Below, one piece after another: positions 48,067 to 59,867 of a DNA stretch of 64,000 bases. A program made the position numbers and the translations under genes. Position 1 is the stretch's first letter; every line of letters begins with the position of its first letter. This DNA is from Mycobacterium sp. GTDB taxonomy: Bacteria; Actinomycetota; Actinomycetes; Mycobacteriales; Mycobacteriaceae. Below the pieces are notes generated by a model. That model saw only the letters and a list, made by a program, of their open reading frames with translations, was not told where the DNA came from and searched no databases. The stretch lies in contig RXJD01000075.1 in assembly GCA_003987775.1 (NCBI GenBank), forward strand, positions 1-64,000, written 5' to 3'.

Positions 48067-48328
48067 CCTGCTATCCCCCGTCATTCGAAGGCAATCAGCC
48101 GATCGCCTTCAATCCCCGAGGTAGGGGTATACCCCTCCGCGCCGCCGCCACACGTCCATGCCGCCGAGCCGGTCTCCGCGAGTAGTGCATGAAACTCGGC
48201 CCCGGCCTACCCACCAAGACGGACTCTTTGAGGCGATCCTTGCGACGTCCTGCGGATAGAGCGGCGTGTCACGGACACCCAATTCAGTGGCTCGATACAG
48301 TCACAGGCAACGGAGCTGAAGGGACGCT

Positions 48329-48547
48329 ATGAGCAACCACACCTACCGCGTCATCGAGATCGTCGGCACTTCACCCGACGGCGTCGACGCAGCCATTCAG
48401 AGCGGTCTCACCCGAGCGAAACAGACCATGCGCAACCTGGACTGGTTCGAGGTGGAGTCCGTCCGTGGCCACCTGGTAGACGGGGAGGTCGCGCACTACC
48501 AGGTGACCATGAAAGTCGGCTTCCGGCTAGAAGATTCGTCGTCTTAG
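48329..48547 (+). CDS. Dodecin flavin-storage protein (Rv1498A type)
   Basis: The 72-aa protein has the whole dodecin pattern: TYRVIEIVGTSPDGVDAAIQ, then RNLDWFEVESVRG with the flavin-stacking Trp39, and AHYQVTMKVGFRL. Dodecins assemble into dodecamers that bind flavins or CoA in the cytosol. GAAGGGA precedes ATG 48329. It marks the return to conserved, high-GC chromosome after the sugar cassette and has no evident functional link to LOS. Confidence 0.94.
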   Translation: MSNHTYRVIEIVGTSPDGVDAAIQSGLTRAKQTMRNLDWFEVESVRGHLVDGEVAHYQVTMKVGFRLEDSSS

Positions 48548-48567
48548 CGAACGCTAACCCAGGCGGG

Positions 48568-49644
48568 TCAGCTTGTTTCGGTCTGCTTAACCTGATCGCC
48601 TCTAGATCCAACAGACCATTTGCGGAGTAGACGCGACTTCATCGACATAGCCGGCTTCTCGACCAAGGTCCAGCTCAGCGCCGCAGTCGGCAGCGTCACG
48701 ACGGTGGCAATGACCGCGAACAGCAACGGATGAAGCTGGCGCAATCCACCGAGCACCAACAACTGCTGGAGTGGAAACGCGTAGATGTACACGCCGTACG
48801 ACAGATCGGTAGTGAGCCTGAAGCGCTCATCGCGAACAAGAGCACCAGCAACGATGACGGCATACGCCACGGGAAACGCCGCGACGAGTCGGTAATCCGG
48901 CAGCCAAGCGGCGGCGACGGCAATCGCCGCACTAGCTGCGACCAGCGACCATCGAGCGGGAATCACGTGCTGCCACTGGTGGATCAGTGCGCCGGTCAAG
49001 AACATCAGGACCAGGCGCGCGGACTCCATCCCCGCTAGCGGCCATTGCAGGATTGTCGAAAGCAGCAGCGACGACCAGGCCAGGGCCGTCATCAGCGGTA
49101 GGAACCAGCGGCGACCGAGCAATCCCGCCACGCCAAAAGCGGCGACGCCGATGTAGCAGAACAACTCGTACCCAAGCGTCCACAGGGAGCCGTTCCACAC
49201 TCCCGCCCACGGCACACTTGTGGGGGTACCGCCAACGTCGAATTGCACCATCAAGACCGCGGCATTTCGTACGACATATTCGATCGGAGCGCTGGACAGC
49301 AGCAACTTCGTGGCCGAGCCCCCTTGCATGGCCACCCCAATTGGCGCGATCACGAACGCCGTAATCAGCATGCAGACGTAAAACCCAGGCAAGATGCGGA
49401 GCCCACGCGCCACGGAGTAGTCGCGCAGCCGGGGATGGCGGAGCCAACTCGAGGTAATCAGATAACCAGAGATCGCGAAAAACCCATCAACCCCTATCGA
49501 TCCCGCGAATTGTTGGATCGCCGCCGAGGGCATGAAGTGGCCCGTAAGCGGAAACGAGTGCCACACAATCACTGAGATGGCCAGCGCCAGCCGAAACGCA
49601 TTCAGCGCGTTTCTCCGGGGATCGAAAGCCTGCGCGAGCTTCAT
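48568..49644 (-). CDS. Acyltransferase-3 (OafA-type) membrane O-acyltransferase
   Basis: The 358-aa protein has about ten TM helices and the family landmarks: NAFRLALAISVIVWHSFPLTG (conserved Arg and His), VDGFFAISGYLITSSW and SLWTLGYELFCY. These enzymes O-acetylate or O-acylate sugars of surface glycans. ATG 49644 gives the canonical N-terminus; an extension to 49686 adds little. It lies between dodecin and lipL and could modify the LOS made nearby, which is inference from position. It is convergent with dodecin, 20 nt apart. Confidence 0.88.
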   Translation of the reverse strand: MKLAQAFDPRRNALNAFRLALAISVIVWHSFPLTGHFMPSAAIQQFAGSIGVDGFFAISGYLITSSWLRHPRLRDYSVARGLRILPGFYVCMLITAFVIAPIGVAMQGGSATKLLLSSAPIEYVVRNAAVLMVQFDVGGTPTSVPWAGVWNGSLWTLGYELFCYIGVAAFGVAGLLGRRWFLPLMTALAWSSLLLSTILQWPLAGMESARLVLMFLTGALIHQWQHVIPARWSLVAASAAIAVAAAWLPDYRLVAAFPVAYAVIVAGALVRDERFRLTTDLSYGVYIYAFPLQQLLVLGGLRQLHPLLFAVIATVVTLPTAALSWTLVEKPAMSMKSRLLRKWSVGSRGDQVKQTETS

Positions 49645-49819
49645 CAATCTCAATCTGTCGTCCGTCGTACGAAGCCCCCAGGGCATAGTGCCCTATTTGG
49701 ACAGCTCGCTTGTGTGGATTGACGAACTGAGCCGCGCAACTCTGGCTCTACTCAGATCCCATCGGCGAATTGCGCTGGTCACACAGCGCGCGCCCGTCGG
49801 CGCTGAAGCGGTTGATTGC

Positions 49820-51106
49820 TCAGCCGGCGACCTGACCCGGCTCCGTGTAGGGCGCACCCAGCCCGTGCACCGGCCGGTAGCCGCGCTTGCGCGCTCTGCC
49901 GGCGGCCTGCCGGATCATCTTGTACAGCGCGAGGAACGCGGCGTGGTCGGTGGCGACGAACGGCGTCAACAACCGGTTGTGCACGACGGAGAACGCGACC
50001 CCGGTCTCCGGGTCGTTCCATCCCACCGAGCCGCCCAGACCCACGTGACCGAATCCGGGCATCACGTTGCCGATCGGCAGGCTGTGGTAGCCGAGGTGGA
50101 AGGCCATCGGCACGAAGATGTTGCGGTCGCGCTGGACGACCTTCTCCCCCGTCAGGCCGGCCACCAGCCGCCGCGACAGGAACCGGGTGCCGTCGACCTC
50201 TCCGCCGTTGGCGATAGCGCCGTACATCCGCGCCAGCGCGCGGGCCGTCACCACCCCGTTGGCCGCGGGGATCTCGGCGTCCAGCATCGCCATGTTGCCC
50301 TGCACCGCCGCGATGACGCCGGGGAAGTACATGGACCGGTATCCGCCGGAGAATGAGTTGGCCACCCGCTGCACCGCACAGGTCAGAAGCCGGTTGGCCG
50401 CCATGTCCTGCGGCATGATGATCTCGGCCGCGCGGGTGGGCGAGCCGGCGGGTGGGCGGCCCAGGTGGAAACCATCGGTGCCCAGCGGCTCGGCCAGTTC
50501 CTCCCGGAACAGAACGCGCATGTCCTTGCCGGTGACCGCCCGGGCCAGCCCGGACATCAGCCAGCCGAAGGTCAGCGCGTGGTAGGCCGGCTTGCCCAGC
50601 AGCCGTCCCGGTGACGCCGCGGCCAGTCGCTCCTCCATCAGCACGTGATCCAGCAGCTCTTCCTGGGTGGCCCCGCGCAGCCCCGACAGGCCGGCGGTGT
50701 GCTTCATGACGTCGCGCACCGTCATCTTGGCTTTGCCGTTGGCCCCGAATGAGTGCCAGTACTCGGCGACCGGTGCGTCGTAGTCGATCAGCCCGCGGTC
50801 AGCCAGCCGGTGAATCACCGTGGCGGCCATGCCTTTGGTGGCCGAAAAGACCATCGGGGCGGAGTCCGCCGACCACGGCACCTTGCCGTCGCGGTCGGCC
50901 CAGCCCTTCCACACGTCGACGACGGGCTGCCCGTCGAGATAGACCGCCAGTGCCCCGCCGCCGAAGCGATGACCAGGGAACATGGTGGAGAATGCACGAA
51001 CGACGCAACCAAAGTGGGAGTCCGCGGCACCGAACACACCATGCCCTGCGTCAGGGGCATCGTGAGAAGGAACAGCGCGGCGATCGACTCCGATGTCTAC
51101 CGTCAC
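49820..51106 (-). CDS. lipL: LipL-type esterase/beta-lactamase family protein (Rv1497)
   Basis: This 428-aa serine hydrolase has the class C beta-lactamase fold. The nucleophile motif is SxxK, Ser88-Ala-Thr-Lys91 in VFSATKGMA, and the fold continues with MKHTAGLSGLRG and a late GFGHVGLGGSVGWNDP carrying the third box. M. tuberculosis LipL is a carboxylesterase of this type. The sequence does not show a clear signal peptide. The gene is followed by meaB about 60 nt upstream on the same strand (51170), so co-transcription with the meaB-mutBA group is possible. GTG 51106 reproduces the expected N-terminus. Confidence 0.9.
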   Translation of the reverse strand: MTVDIGVDRRAVPSHDAPDAGHGVFGAADSHFGCVVRAFSTMFPGHRFGGGALAVYLDGQPVVDVWKGWADRDGKVPWSADSAPMVFSATKGMAATVIHRLADRGLIDYDAPVAEYWHSFGANGKAKMTVRDVMKHTAGLSGLRGATQEELLDHVLMEERLAAASPGRLLGKPAYHALTFGWLMSGLARAVTGKDMRVLFREELAEPLGTDGFHLGRPPAGSPTRAAEIIMPQDMAANRLLTCAVQRVANSFSGGYRSMYFPGVIAAVQGNMAMLDAEIPAANGVVTARALARMYGAIANGGEVDGTRFLSRRLVAGLTGEKVVQRDRNIFVPMAFHLGYHSLPIGNVMPGFGHVGLGGSVGWNDPETGVAFSVVHNRLLTPFVATDHAAFLALYKMIRQAAGRARKRGYRPVHGLGAPYTEPGQVAG

Positions 51107-51169
51107 GGCTTTGAATTTACTTCGCTTTCGTAGAGTCCATGGGCGAACCCGGACAAATTTACCGATCCG

Positions 51170-52144
51170 TTAGGTGGTTGCGACCTCAAGTATTTGCTGG
51201 GCGGCTAAGGCCGGGGTGAGCTCGCCGTCGCGCACCTGCCGTTCGACGTCCCGGCGGATCTTGCGCACCTCGGGGTTGGACATCACCTTGTCCAGCACCG
51301 TGTCGCGCACCATCTGCCAGGTCCAGTCGACCTGCTGCTCGCGCCGCCGCGCCTCGAACTGGCCGGCCCCGGTGAGCACTTCGCGATGCTTCTGAATGGT
51401 GTCCCACAGCTCAGCCAAGCCGGTACCCTCGACCGCGCTCATGGTGAGAACCGGTGGCCGCCATAGCGATTCGCGCGGATGGATCAGTCTCATCGCGCCG
51501 GCGAGTTCCCGGGCCGCCATCCGCGCGTCCTTGAGATGCTCGCCGTCGGCCTTGTTCACCACCACGATGTCGGCGAGCTCCAGCACACCTTTCTTGATGC
51601 CCTGCAACTGATCCCCGGCGCGCGCCAGGGTCAGCAGCACGAACGTGTCGACCATGTTGGCCACCGCCACCTCGGACTGCCCGACACCGACGGTCTCGAT
51701 CAGGATCACGTCAAAACCGGCCGCTTCCAACAGCACAACGGTCTCCCTGGTGGCCTTTGCTACCCCACCGAGGGTGCCCGACGTCGGAGACGGCCGGATG
51801 TAGGCGTCGGGGTGCGTCGCCAGACGCGCCATCCGGGTCTTGTCACCCAGAATGGAGCCCCCGGTGCGCGTCGAGGAGGGGTCGACGGCCAGCACCGCGA
51901 CCTTGTGGCCCTGCTCGATCAGGTGCATGCCCAAGGCTTCGATGGTGGTGGACTTGCCCACCCCCGGCACCCCGGTGATGCCCACCCGGTGCGCGTTGCC
52001 GGCGTCCGGGAGCAGGGCCAGCAGCAGTTGCTGGGACCGTTCGCGATGATCGGCGCGGGTGGATTCGAGCATGGTGATGGCCCGGGGCAGCGCCGCGCGG
52101 TCGCCCGAGCGGATAGCATCGGCGAGCTCTTCGACGGATGTCAT
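51170..52144 (-). CDS. meaB: MeaB-family GTPase chaperone of methylmalonyl-CoA mutase (Rv1496)
   Basis: This 324-aa G-protein protects and reloads adenosylcobalamin in methylmalonyl-CoA mutase. Motifs are the P-loop GITGVPGVGKST (55-66), LAVDPSSTRTGGSILGDKTRM, the switch region LIETVGVGQSE and VVNKADG for guanine recognition. An old name for this family is ArgK. It follows mutB by 158 nt on the same strand. In M. tuberculosis that spacer is, as I recall, occupied by a mazEF4 toxin-antitoxin pair; no such genes are seen here. Confidence 0.94.
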   Translation of the reverse strand: MTSVEELADAIRSGDRAALPRAITMLESTRADHRERSQQLLLALLPDAGNAHRVGITGVPGVGKSTTIEALGMHLIEQGHKVAVLAVDPSSTRTGGSILGDKTRMARLATHPDAYIRPSPTSGTLGGVAKATRETVVLLEAAGFDVILIETVGVGQSEVAVANMVDTFVLLTLARAGDQLQGIKKGVLELADIVVVNKADGEHLKDARMAARELAGAMRLIHPRESLWRPPVLTMSAVEGTGLAELWDTIQKHREVLTGAGQFEARRREQQVDWTWQMVRDTVLDKVMSNPEVRKIRRDVERQVRDGELTPALAAQQILEVATT

Positions 52145-52302
52145 CTACGCCGCCTGCCGCGCGGTGGCCGCGACACTTAACCTGCGCACCCGACACGCCG
52201 CGCGAAGCGTGCGTCGTTGCACTCTCGGCGAGAACTCAACGTCGCGCGCGCGAGTACGGCGTGGCTCCTGAGACAGGCGTGAAAGTTGTGGCATTCCGCA
52301 CA

Positions 52303-54588
<2,286 letters not shown>

Positions 54589-54590
54589 GT

Positions 54591-56450
54591 TTAAGCCCCC
54601 AATCCGGTGAGCAAACTCGAAAGCGCTTCGACTGCATTGATTTTCGCGGTCAAATACTCGTCGGGCCGATGTTCGGCATCGCCCACGGCTTGTTCGGGCC
54701 CGGCCAGGTACACCCGTTCGATTCCGGCATCGCGGGCGGCCTGCACCACACCGGAAACCTCGTCGGGATAGCGCTTGTCGGTCCCGCAGATCACCGCCGC
54801 CGTGGGAGACCCCGCCGCCAGGGCGGCCTGTGCGACGCCCGCGGCGTCGACGGTGCCGGGGTTGATCGCCTCAATACCACCGGATGCCAACAGGTTTGCG
54901 GCAAAGGTGGTGCGGATGTTGTGTTCGGCCAGCGGACCCAGCGGCAGTAGCAACACCTGCGGCCGGTGGTCGTGCTCGGCGAGGTAGGCGTCGGAGCGGT
55001 CGCGCAGCGCCTCGAACTCAGCGGCGTAACGCCGCAGTTGCCCGGCCCTGCCGAGCGAATCACCCTGTGGCAGCGGAGCTTCGCCGAGGTTCGGGAATTC
55101 GTTGACGCCGGTGATCGCGATCCGGCGGTGCGCGATGTCGTCGGCGCGCCGGGCGGCCAGCGAACCGATCTCGCCGGCCAGAAAATCGTGGGCGTCGACG
55201 AATCCACCTCGGGACTCGATGGCCTGGAAGTGTTCCCACGCCCGCTCGGCCAGCTGCCTGGTGAGGTCCTCGACGAACCACGAGCCGCCGGCCGGGTCGA
55301 GCACCCGCCCGACGTGCGACTCCTCGAGCAACAGCAACTGGGTGTTGCGGGCGATGCGGCGCGCGAAGCTGGTGGCCGTGCCCGGCCAGCCGCCGGGGAT
55401 GGACACGTCGAACGCGTAGACCAGCACGGTGTCGGCGCCGCCCACACCCGCGCCGAAGGCCGCCAGCGTGCAGCGCAGCATGTTCACCCAGGGGTCGCGC
55501 TGCGTCATCATCGGCAGCGATGTCTCCGCGTGCACGACGGCCGCGCCGCCGTCGGGATCGCCCGCCACCTCGGCGACGCGGGCCCACAACTGTCGCACGG
55601 CGCGCATCTTGGCCAGCGTCATGAACTGGTCGTCGTCGGCGGCGAGCCGGAAGCTGATCTGGCGCAGCGCCTGCCCTACCGGCAACCCGGCTTCGGTGAG
55701 CTCCCGCAGATAGGCGACCGCCGCGGCGATCGTCGCGCCGAGTTCCCACGCGGCGGTGGCACCCAGGTTGTGGAAGGCGGGCCCGTCGACGGTGACCGCC
55801 CGTACACCCTGCTGACCTGCGGCGCGATTCGCCACCGCGATCACGTCGTCCAGTGTCGGTGCGGCGCGTTCGCTCAGCGTCGCGGTGAGCGGGTCGGCGC
55901 CCAGGTCGACCGACACGGTCGCGCGCTGGTCCGCCTCGACCTGCCCCACCAGCGCCAGCACGGCGTCCGCGGCCGCTACGTAATCGGCTCCGGCGTCGAT
56001 GATGACCGGGGCCATGCTCAGATAGACGCCTTCGAGCAGCCCTGCCAGCTGGTCGGGAGCCACACCGGACTCCCCCACCCGCAGCAGCAGTCCGCTGACT
56101 CCTTCACCCAGCGCGGCCAGCAGCGCGCCATTGGCCTCCGCGACGGGCGCGCCGGGCAGCGGAAACGCTTCGACGACCTTCCAGCCGGACTTCACGTCGC
56201 GCGACGGGTCGCCGCCGCGCACGAAGGGCCACTGGCCCGGCAATGGCGGCTCGGGCAGTTCGTCGAACGCGGTGTACAGCGGCCGGATGACGAACCCGTC
56301 GTAGGTCGGGGTCTCCAAGCGCTCTTCGGGGTGGTCGCCCAACTCGGCCGGGTCGATCCGCGCGCTCTTGGCCAACACACCGGCAACTGCACTGCGCCAG
56401 CGCCCGCGAACCTGTTCTAGGTCGGCGAGTTCGGGTACGTCAATGGACAC
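54591..56450 (-). CDS. mutA: Methylmalonyl-CoA mutase, small subunit
   Basis: This 619-aa homologue of MutB forms the heterodimer but lacks a working catalytic/cobalamin site. The barrel part is clear ([54 protein letters not shown]), and the C-terminal domain has no DxHxxG, as expected for this subunit. GTG 56450 is preceded by AGGAG with 7 nt spacing; the open frame continues to 56498 without support. It is the first gene of mutA-mutB-meaB and is divergent from the TVP38 gene. Confidence 0.95.
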   Translation of the reverse strand: MSIDVPELADLEQVRGRWRSAVAGVLAKSARIDPAELGDHPEERLETPTYDGFVIRPLYTAFDELPEPPLPGQWPFVRGGDPSRDVKSGWKVVEAFPLPGAPVAEANGALLAALGEGVSGLLLRVGESGVAPDQLAGLLEGVYLSMAPVIIDAGADYVAAADAVLALVGQVEADQRATVSVDLGADPLTATLSERAAPTLDDVIAVANRAAGQQGVRAVTVDGPAFHNLGATAAWELGATIAAAVAYLRELTEAGLPVGQALRQISFRLAADDDQFMTLAKMRAVRQLWARVAEVAGDPDGGAAVVHAETSLPMMTQRDPWVNMLRCTLAAFGAGVGGADTVLVYAFDVSIPGGWPGTATSFARRIARNTQLLLLEESHVGRVLDPAGGSWFVEDLTRQLAERAWEHFQAIESRGGFVDAHDFLAGEIGSLAARRADDIAHRRIAITGVNEFPNLGEAPLPQGDSLGRAGQLRRYAAEFEALRDRSDAYLAEHDHRPQVLLLPLGPLAEHNIRTTFAANLLASGGIEAINPGTVDAAGVAQAALAAGSPTAAVICGTDKRYPDEVSGVVQAARDAGIERVYLAGPEQAVGDAEHRPDEYLTAKINAVEALSSLLTGLGA

Positions 56451-56642
56451 CGATTTGCTCCTGTTTCCGCAGCAATAAGCAGTCTTGTTGAGGCTCACTT
56501 CCGGGTTGTCGCTTAGCTAATCAGGCTAATTGATCGGCACCGCAATCCAGGAATCGAGGTGCCGCCGAGCGGAACACCGCGCCGGCGAAACGCCAGCCCT
56601 GGGAAACTCGATATTCATTTTCGCCCCGTACCCTTGGAAGCC

Positions 56643-57413
56643 GTGACGACCGCCGCCATCAGCAAAACCACCGATACGGTGCGCGGCATCGCCATTGCTC
56701 TGCTCGCGGCCGCACGACAGGCATCGGTGCCGCGAGTGGTGGCAACCGTGGTGGGAATCACAGTTCTGGTGGCCGTCGCACTGCTGGTTCCGCTACCGAC
56801 AGCGGTGGAAATGCGTGACTGGGCCCGCTCGCTGGGGCCGTGGTTCCCGCTGGTGTTCTGGCTCGTGCACACCGTCGTCACCGTGCCGCCGTTCCCCCGC
56901 ACCGCGTTCACGCTGGCGGCCGGCCTGCTGTTCGGTCCGGTGGTCGGCGTGCTGATCGCGGTGACCGCGAGCACCGCCAGCGCCGTGCTGGCGACGCTGC
57001 TGATCCGCGCGACGGGCTGGCGGCTCAACCGCCTGGTGCAAAGCCGCACGATCGGACGGCTCGACCAGCGACTGCGGGAGCGGGGGTGGCTGGCCATCCT
57101 CTCGCTGCGGTTCATTCCTTTCGTGCCGTTCTCGGCGATTAACTACGCCGCCGGCGCCTCGGCCGTGCGGGTGATGCCCTACATGTGGTCCACGGTCGCC
57201 GGCCTGCTGCCCGGCACCGCGGCCGTCGTCATCCTGGGCAACGCGTTCGCCGGCGACGCCAACCCGCTGATGGTGCTGGTGTCGGTGTGCACCGGCGCGC
57301 TCGGGTTGTGCGGGCTGGGTTACGAGATCCACCAGTACCGGCAGCACCACCGGCACACGGCGGAGCAGGCGCCGGTCTCCGAGCCCGAGCAAGAACCGGC
57401 GGTGACGCCCTGA
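56643..57413 (+). CDS. TVP38/TMEM64 (DedA-like, SNARE-associated) membrane protein (Rv1491c)
   Basis: The 256-aa protein has five to six hydrophobic segments. The VTT domain is recognisable by VPPFPRTAFTLAAGLLFGPVVG, a re-entrant-like GVLIAVTASTASAVLATLL and RFIPFVPFSAINYAAGAS. Such proteins are lipid scramblase/DedA relatives of the inner membrane. GTG 56643 follows GGAAGCC; an upstream frame from 56559 adds a basic leader without support. The C-terminal 30 residues are charged and cytosolic-looking. It is followed by the protease gene after about 30 nt. Confidence 0.88.
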   Translation: MTTAAISKTTDTVRGIAIALLAAARQASVPRVVATVVGITVLVAVALLVPLPTAVEMRDWARSLGPWFPLVFWLVHTVVTVPPFPRTAFTLAAGLLFGPVVGVLIAVTASTASAVLATLLIRATGWRLNRLVQSRTIGRLDQRLRERGWLAILSLRFIPFVPFSAINYAAGASAVRVMPYMWSTVAGLLPGTAAVVILGNAFAGDANPLMVLVSVCTGALGLCGLGYEIHQYRQHHRHTAEQAPVSEPEQEPAVTP

Positions 57414-57444
57414 CGGCTGGGCTGGCCGCGCAGGGTCGGTTCTG

Positions 57445-58293
57445 ATGTCTCAGGCGCAGTTTTTGCGCACGGTGGCACTGCTGGCCGGCGCGTTGGTATC
57501 GGCGGTGGTCGCGTTGTGGCCGTTGCTCGCGCGTGGACAGTCGCGCGCCTACAGCTGGCGACTGTCGATCGTCGCGCTACTGAGCACGGCAGCGTTCGTG
57601 GCCGCCATCTTTCTGCCCGGAGTCCGCAGGCCCGTCGCGCAACCCCTCGTCGACCTGCCCCCGTTGCCCACGATCGGACCAGGCACCGCGGTCGCTGTCG
57701 CCTTCGCCGACGGGACCGGCGGAATGGCTTGTACAGCAGGGTTTCTGGTGCGGACCACCGGCGGCGACACCGGACTGCTCACCGCGGGGCACTGCAATAA
57801 GGCCGGTGAGGCCAGCCGGGTGAGCATGAACTCCGGCGCCCGTCCGTACCAGAGCGTCGGGACGTTCACCCAGACCGTCAGCGAGGGCACGCGCGGCGAG
57901 GCGCACGACATCGGTCTGATCACCCTCGACTCCGACACCATCCCCCGCAGCGCCTCGATCGCCGGCTCGATGCCGGTCGCCCGCGTTGCCGACGCGGTGC
58001 AGGTCGGCCAGCAGCTGTGCAAATTCGGCATGAAGACGGGCCGGGTCGAATGCGGACAGGTCACCGAGGTCACCGAGAGCAAGGTGGTCTTTCTGGCGGC
58101 CAGCCAGTGTGGCGACTCCGGCGGACCCGTCTACCTCATCCAGCCCGACGGCGCGGCGGCGGTCGGAATACACATCCGCGGCGGGCGAATGAATGATCCG
58201 AACCCTGGATGCTCAATTCCCGCAACGTTTTCCGTTGCCGAATTGGTGCGGCCGTGGCTCGATCAGTGGGGCCTGACGGTGGTGACGGGCTGA
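57445..58293 (+). CDS. Membrane-anchored S1-family (trypsin-like) serine protease
   Basis: The 282-aa protein has two N-terminal hydrophobic helices (about 8-25 and 39-58) and then a compact chymotrypsin-like domain. The triad is readable: His116 in LTAGHCN, Asp155 in AHDIGLI and Ser225 in CGDSGGP. Four or more cysteines in the domain could form disulfides in the periplasm. The overall build is like streptogrisin-type actinobacterial proteases, with membrane anchoring instead of a cleaved signal. It runs in the same direction as the TVP38 gene and faces the two-component genes. The substrate is unknown. Confidence 0.86.
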   Translation: MSQAQFLRTVALLAGALVSAVVALWPLLARGQSRAYSWRLSIVALLSTAAFVAAIFLPGVRRPVAQPLVDLPPLPTIGPGTAVAVAFADGTGGMACTAGFLVRTTGGDTGLLTAGHCNKAGEASRVSMNSGARPYQSVGTFTQTVSEGTRGEAHDIGLITLDSDTIPRSASIAGSMPVARVADAVQVGQQLCKFGMKTGRVECGQVTEVTESKVVFLAASQCGDSGGPVYLIQPDGAAAVGIHIRGGRMNDPNPGCSIPATFSVAELVRPWLDQWGLTVVTG

Positions 58294-58358
58294 CGCGCCC
58301 CTTTCCTCTGACGGCGAGATTGCCACCACGGTTGCGCGGTTTGCCCAATGCACAGCCG

Positions 58359-59867
58359 TCACTGCAATCTGGACATGGACCCGGGCAGCCTGCCCAGTGG
58401 CAGACTCAGCCGGAACCGGGCGCCGCCGTCGTGCGGTAGACATACCAGGTCACCGCCGTGCGCCCGGGCCAACGCGCGCGCGATCGGGAGTCCGAGCCCG
58501 GCGCCGCCGTGGTCGCGGGCGCGCCCCGCGTCCAGGCGCACCAACCGCTCGAAAATGCGGTGCCGCTCGTCGTCGGGTATGCCCGGCCCGGTGTCGGTGA
58601 CGGTCACTTGTGCCGCCGCCGCATCCGCACTCACGTCGACCGTCACAGCGCCATCCGCGGGCGTGTGCCGCCGCGCGTTGTCCAGCAGGTTGGACAGGAT
58701 CTGCGCCACCCGGGTCGGGTCCGCCGGGACCGTCAGCTGCTCGAGGCCGGTCCGCGCGACCGAGAGCTGCGGCGCCAGCATCGCGGCCCGCTGGACCTCG
58801 GCGTCGGCGACGGCCGCGACGTCGGTGTCGTGGATATCGAGCGGCAGTCCGGCGTCGATACGGCTCAGGTCCAGCATGTCTGCGACCAGCCAGCCCGCAC
58901 GCCGGGCATCGGACTGCAGCAGGCTGGCCCGCCGGTACTGCGCACTCGCCTCGGACTCGCTCTCGTGGGCGGCGAGTTGTTCTGCGGCGGCTTGCATACC
59001 CGCGATCGGGGTGCGCAACTCGTGCGCGGCGTCGACCAGGAACTGCCGAGTCGCGGCTTCGGCCCGCTGTGCGGCTTCGGCCGCCTGCTGCGCACGCAAC
59101 TCCGAATCTTCCAGCGCATCCAGCATGCCGTCGAAAGCGGTTGCCGCCCTGCCTAATTCGGTGTCAGCCCGAGACGGGCGCAGCCGCCGGCCACGATCAC
59201 CGGTGGCAATGTCCCCGGCCAGCGTGGTCAATCGATCCAACGGCCGCAACGCGGCCTTGCTGACGGCGACGAGCAACAGCGCCGCCACCACAAGCGTCAC
59301 CAACCCGGCGCCGATCATCAACTGTCGCAGCTGCCGGGTCACCTGGGTGGTCTGCGTGGTGTCCGCAACCAGGATCAAGCGGGCGCCGTCGGGCAACGGG
59401 TGCACCACCACGGTGGCACTGCCGTCGGGCGGCGGTCCGGGCGGCGGTGGCGGGGGCATCATCGGCGGCCCCGAATCCGGGCCCGACGGCGGGATCGGCA
59501 ACGGCCCCGGCGGGCGACCGAGTGGGGGTAAAAACCCCGGCGGCGGCACCACCGAACCGGCTTTTGTGTCGGGGCTGATGCCGGGATCGCCGTAGGTGGC
59601 TCCGTCGGCCATGACCACCAGGGCGCGCACGGTGCCCCCGTTGAGCTGCGCGGCGAGCAGATCGGGCGGCGTGTTGGCGGCCACCAGTGCATCGGCCCTC
59701 GACGTCGCTGCGAGCAACCGGTCGTGCAAGTCGCGGCGGGCCTGCATGCCCAGCGTGACATCGATGGTCACGCCGAGTACCGCCAGCAGCACGCCGAGCA
59801 GCGCCACCACCAGCAGCACCACCCGACGCTGCAGCGACGGGGTGGCGGTGGTGGGGTCGGCGGTCAT
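58359..59867 (-). CDS. Two-component sensor histidine kinase with proline-rich extracellular loop
   Basis: ATG 59867 overlaps the regulator stop as ATGA and gives 502 aa. Two TM helices (about 16-38 and 185-208) flank an extracellular loop that contains an extreme proline/glycine tract (PPGFLPPLGRPPGPLPIPP and PMMPPPPPPGPPPDG). HAMP follows, then the H-box AAHELRTP (His282), N-box NLLDNARRH, and G-boxes DTGPGIPDD and GGAGLGLPIA. It should phosphorylate the coupled OmpR-type regulator. The signal sensed is unknown; the loop composition echoes the two proline-rich membrane proteins just beyond the regulator. Confidence 0.93.
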   Translation of the reverse strand: MTADPTTATPSLQRRVVLLVVALLGVLLAVLGVTIDVTLGMQARRDLHDRLLAATSRADALVAANTPPDLLAAQLNGGTVRALVVMADGATYGDPGISPDTKAGSVVPPPGFLPPLGRPPGPLPIPPSGPDSGPPMMPPPPPPGPPPDGSATVVVHPLPDGARLILVADTTQTTQVTRQLRQLMIGAGLVTLVVAALLLVAVSKAALRPLDRLTTLAGDIATGDRGRRLRPSRADTELGRAATAFDGMLDALEDSELRAQQAAEAAQRAEAATRQFLVDAAHELRTPIAGMQAAAEQLAAHESESEASAQYRRASLLQSDARRAGWLVADMLDLSRIDAGLPLDIHDTDVAAVADAEVQRAAMLAPQLSVARTGLEQLTVPADPTRVAQILSNLLDNARRHTPADGAVTVDVSADAAAAQVTVTDTGPGIPDDERHRIFERLVRLDAGRARDHGGAGLGLPIARALARAHGGDLVCLPHDGGARFRLSLPLGRLPGSMSRLQ

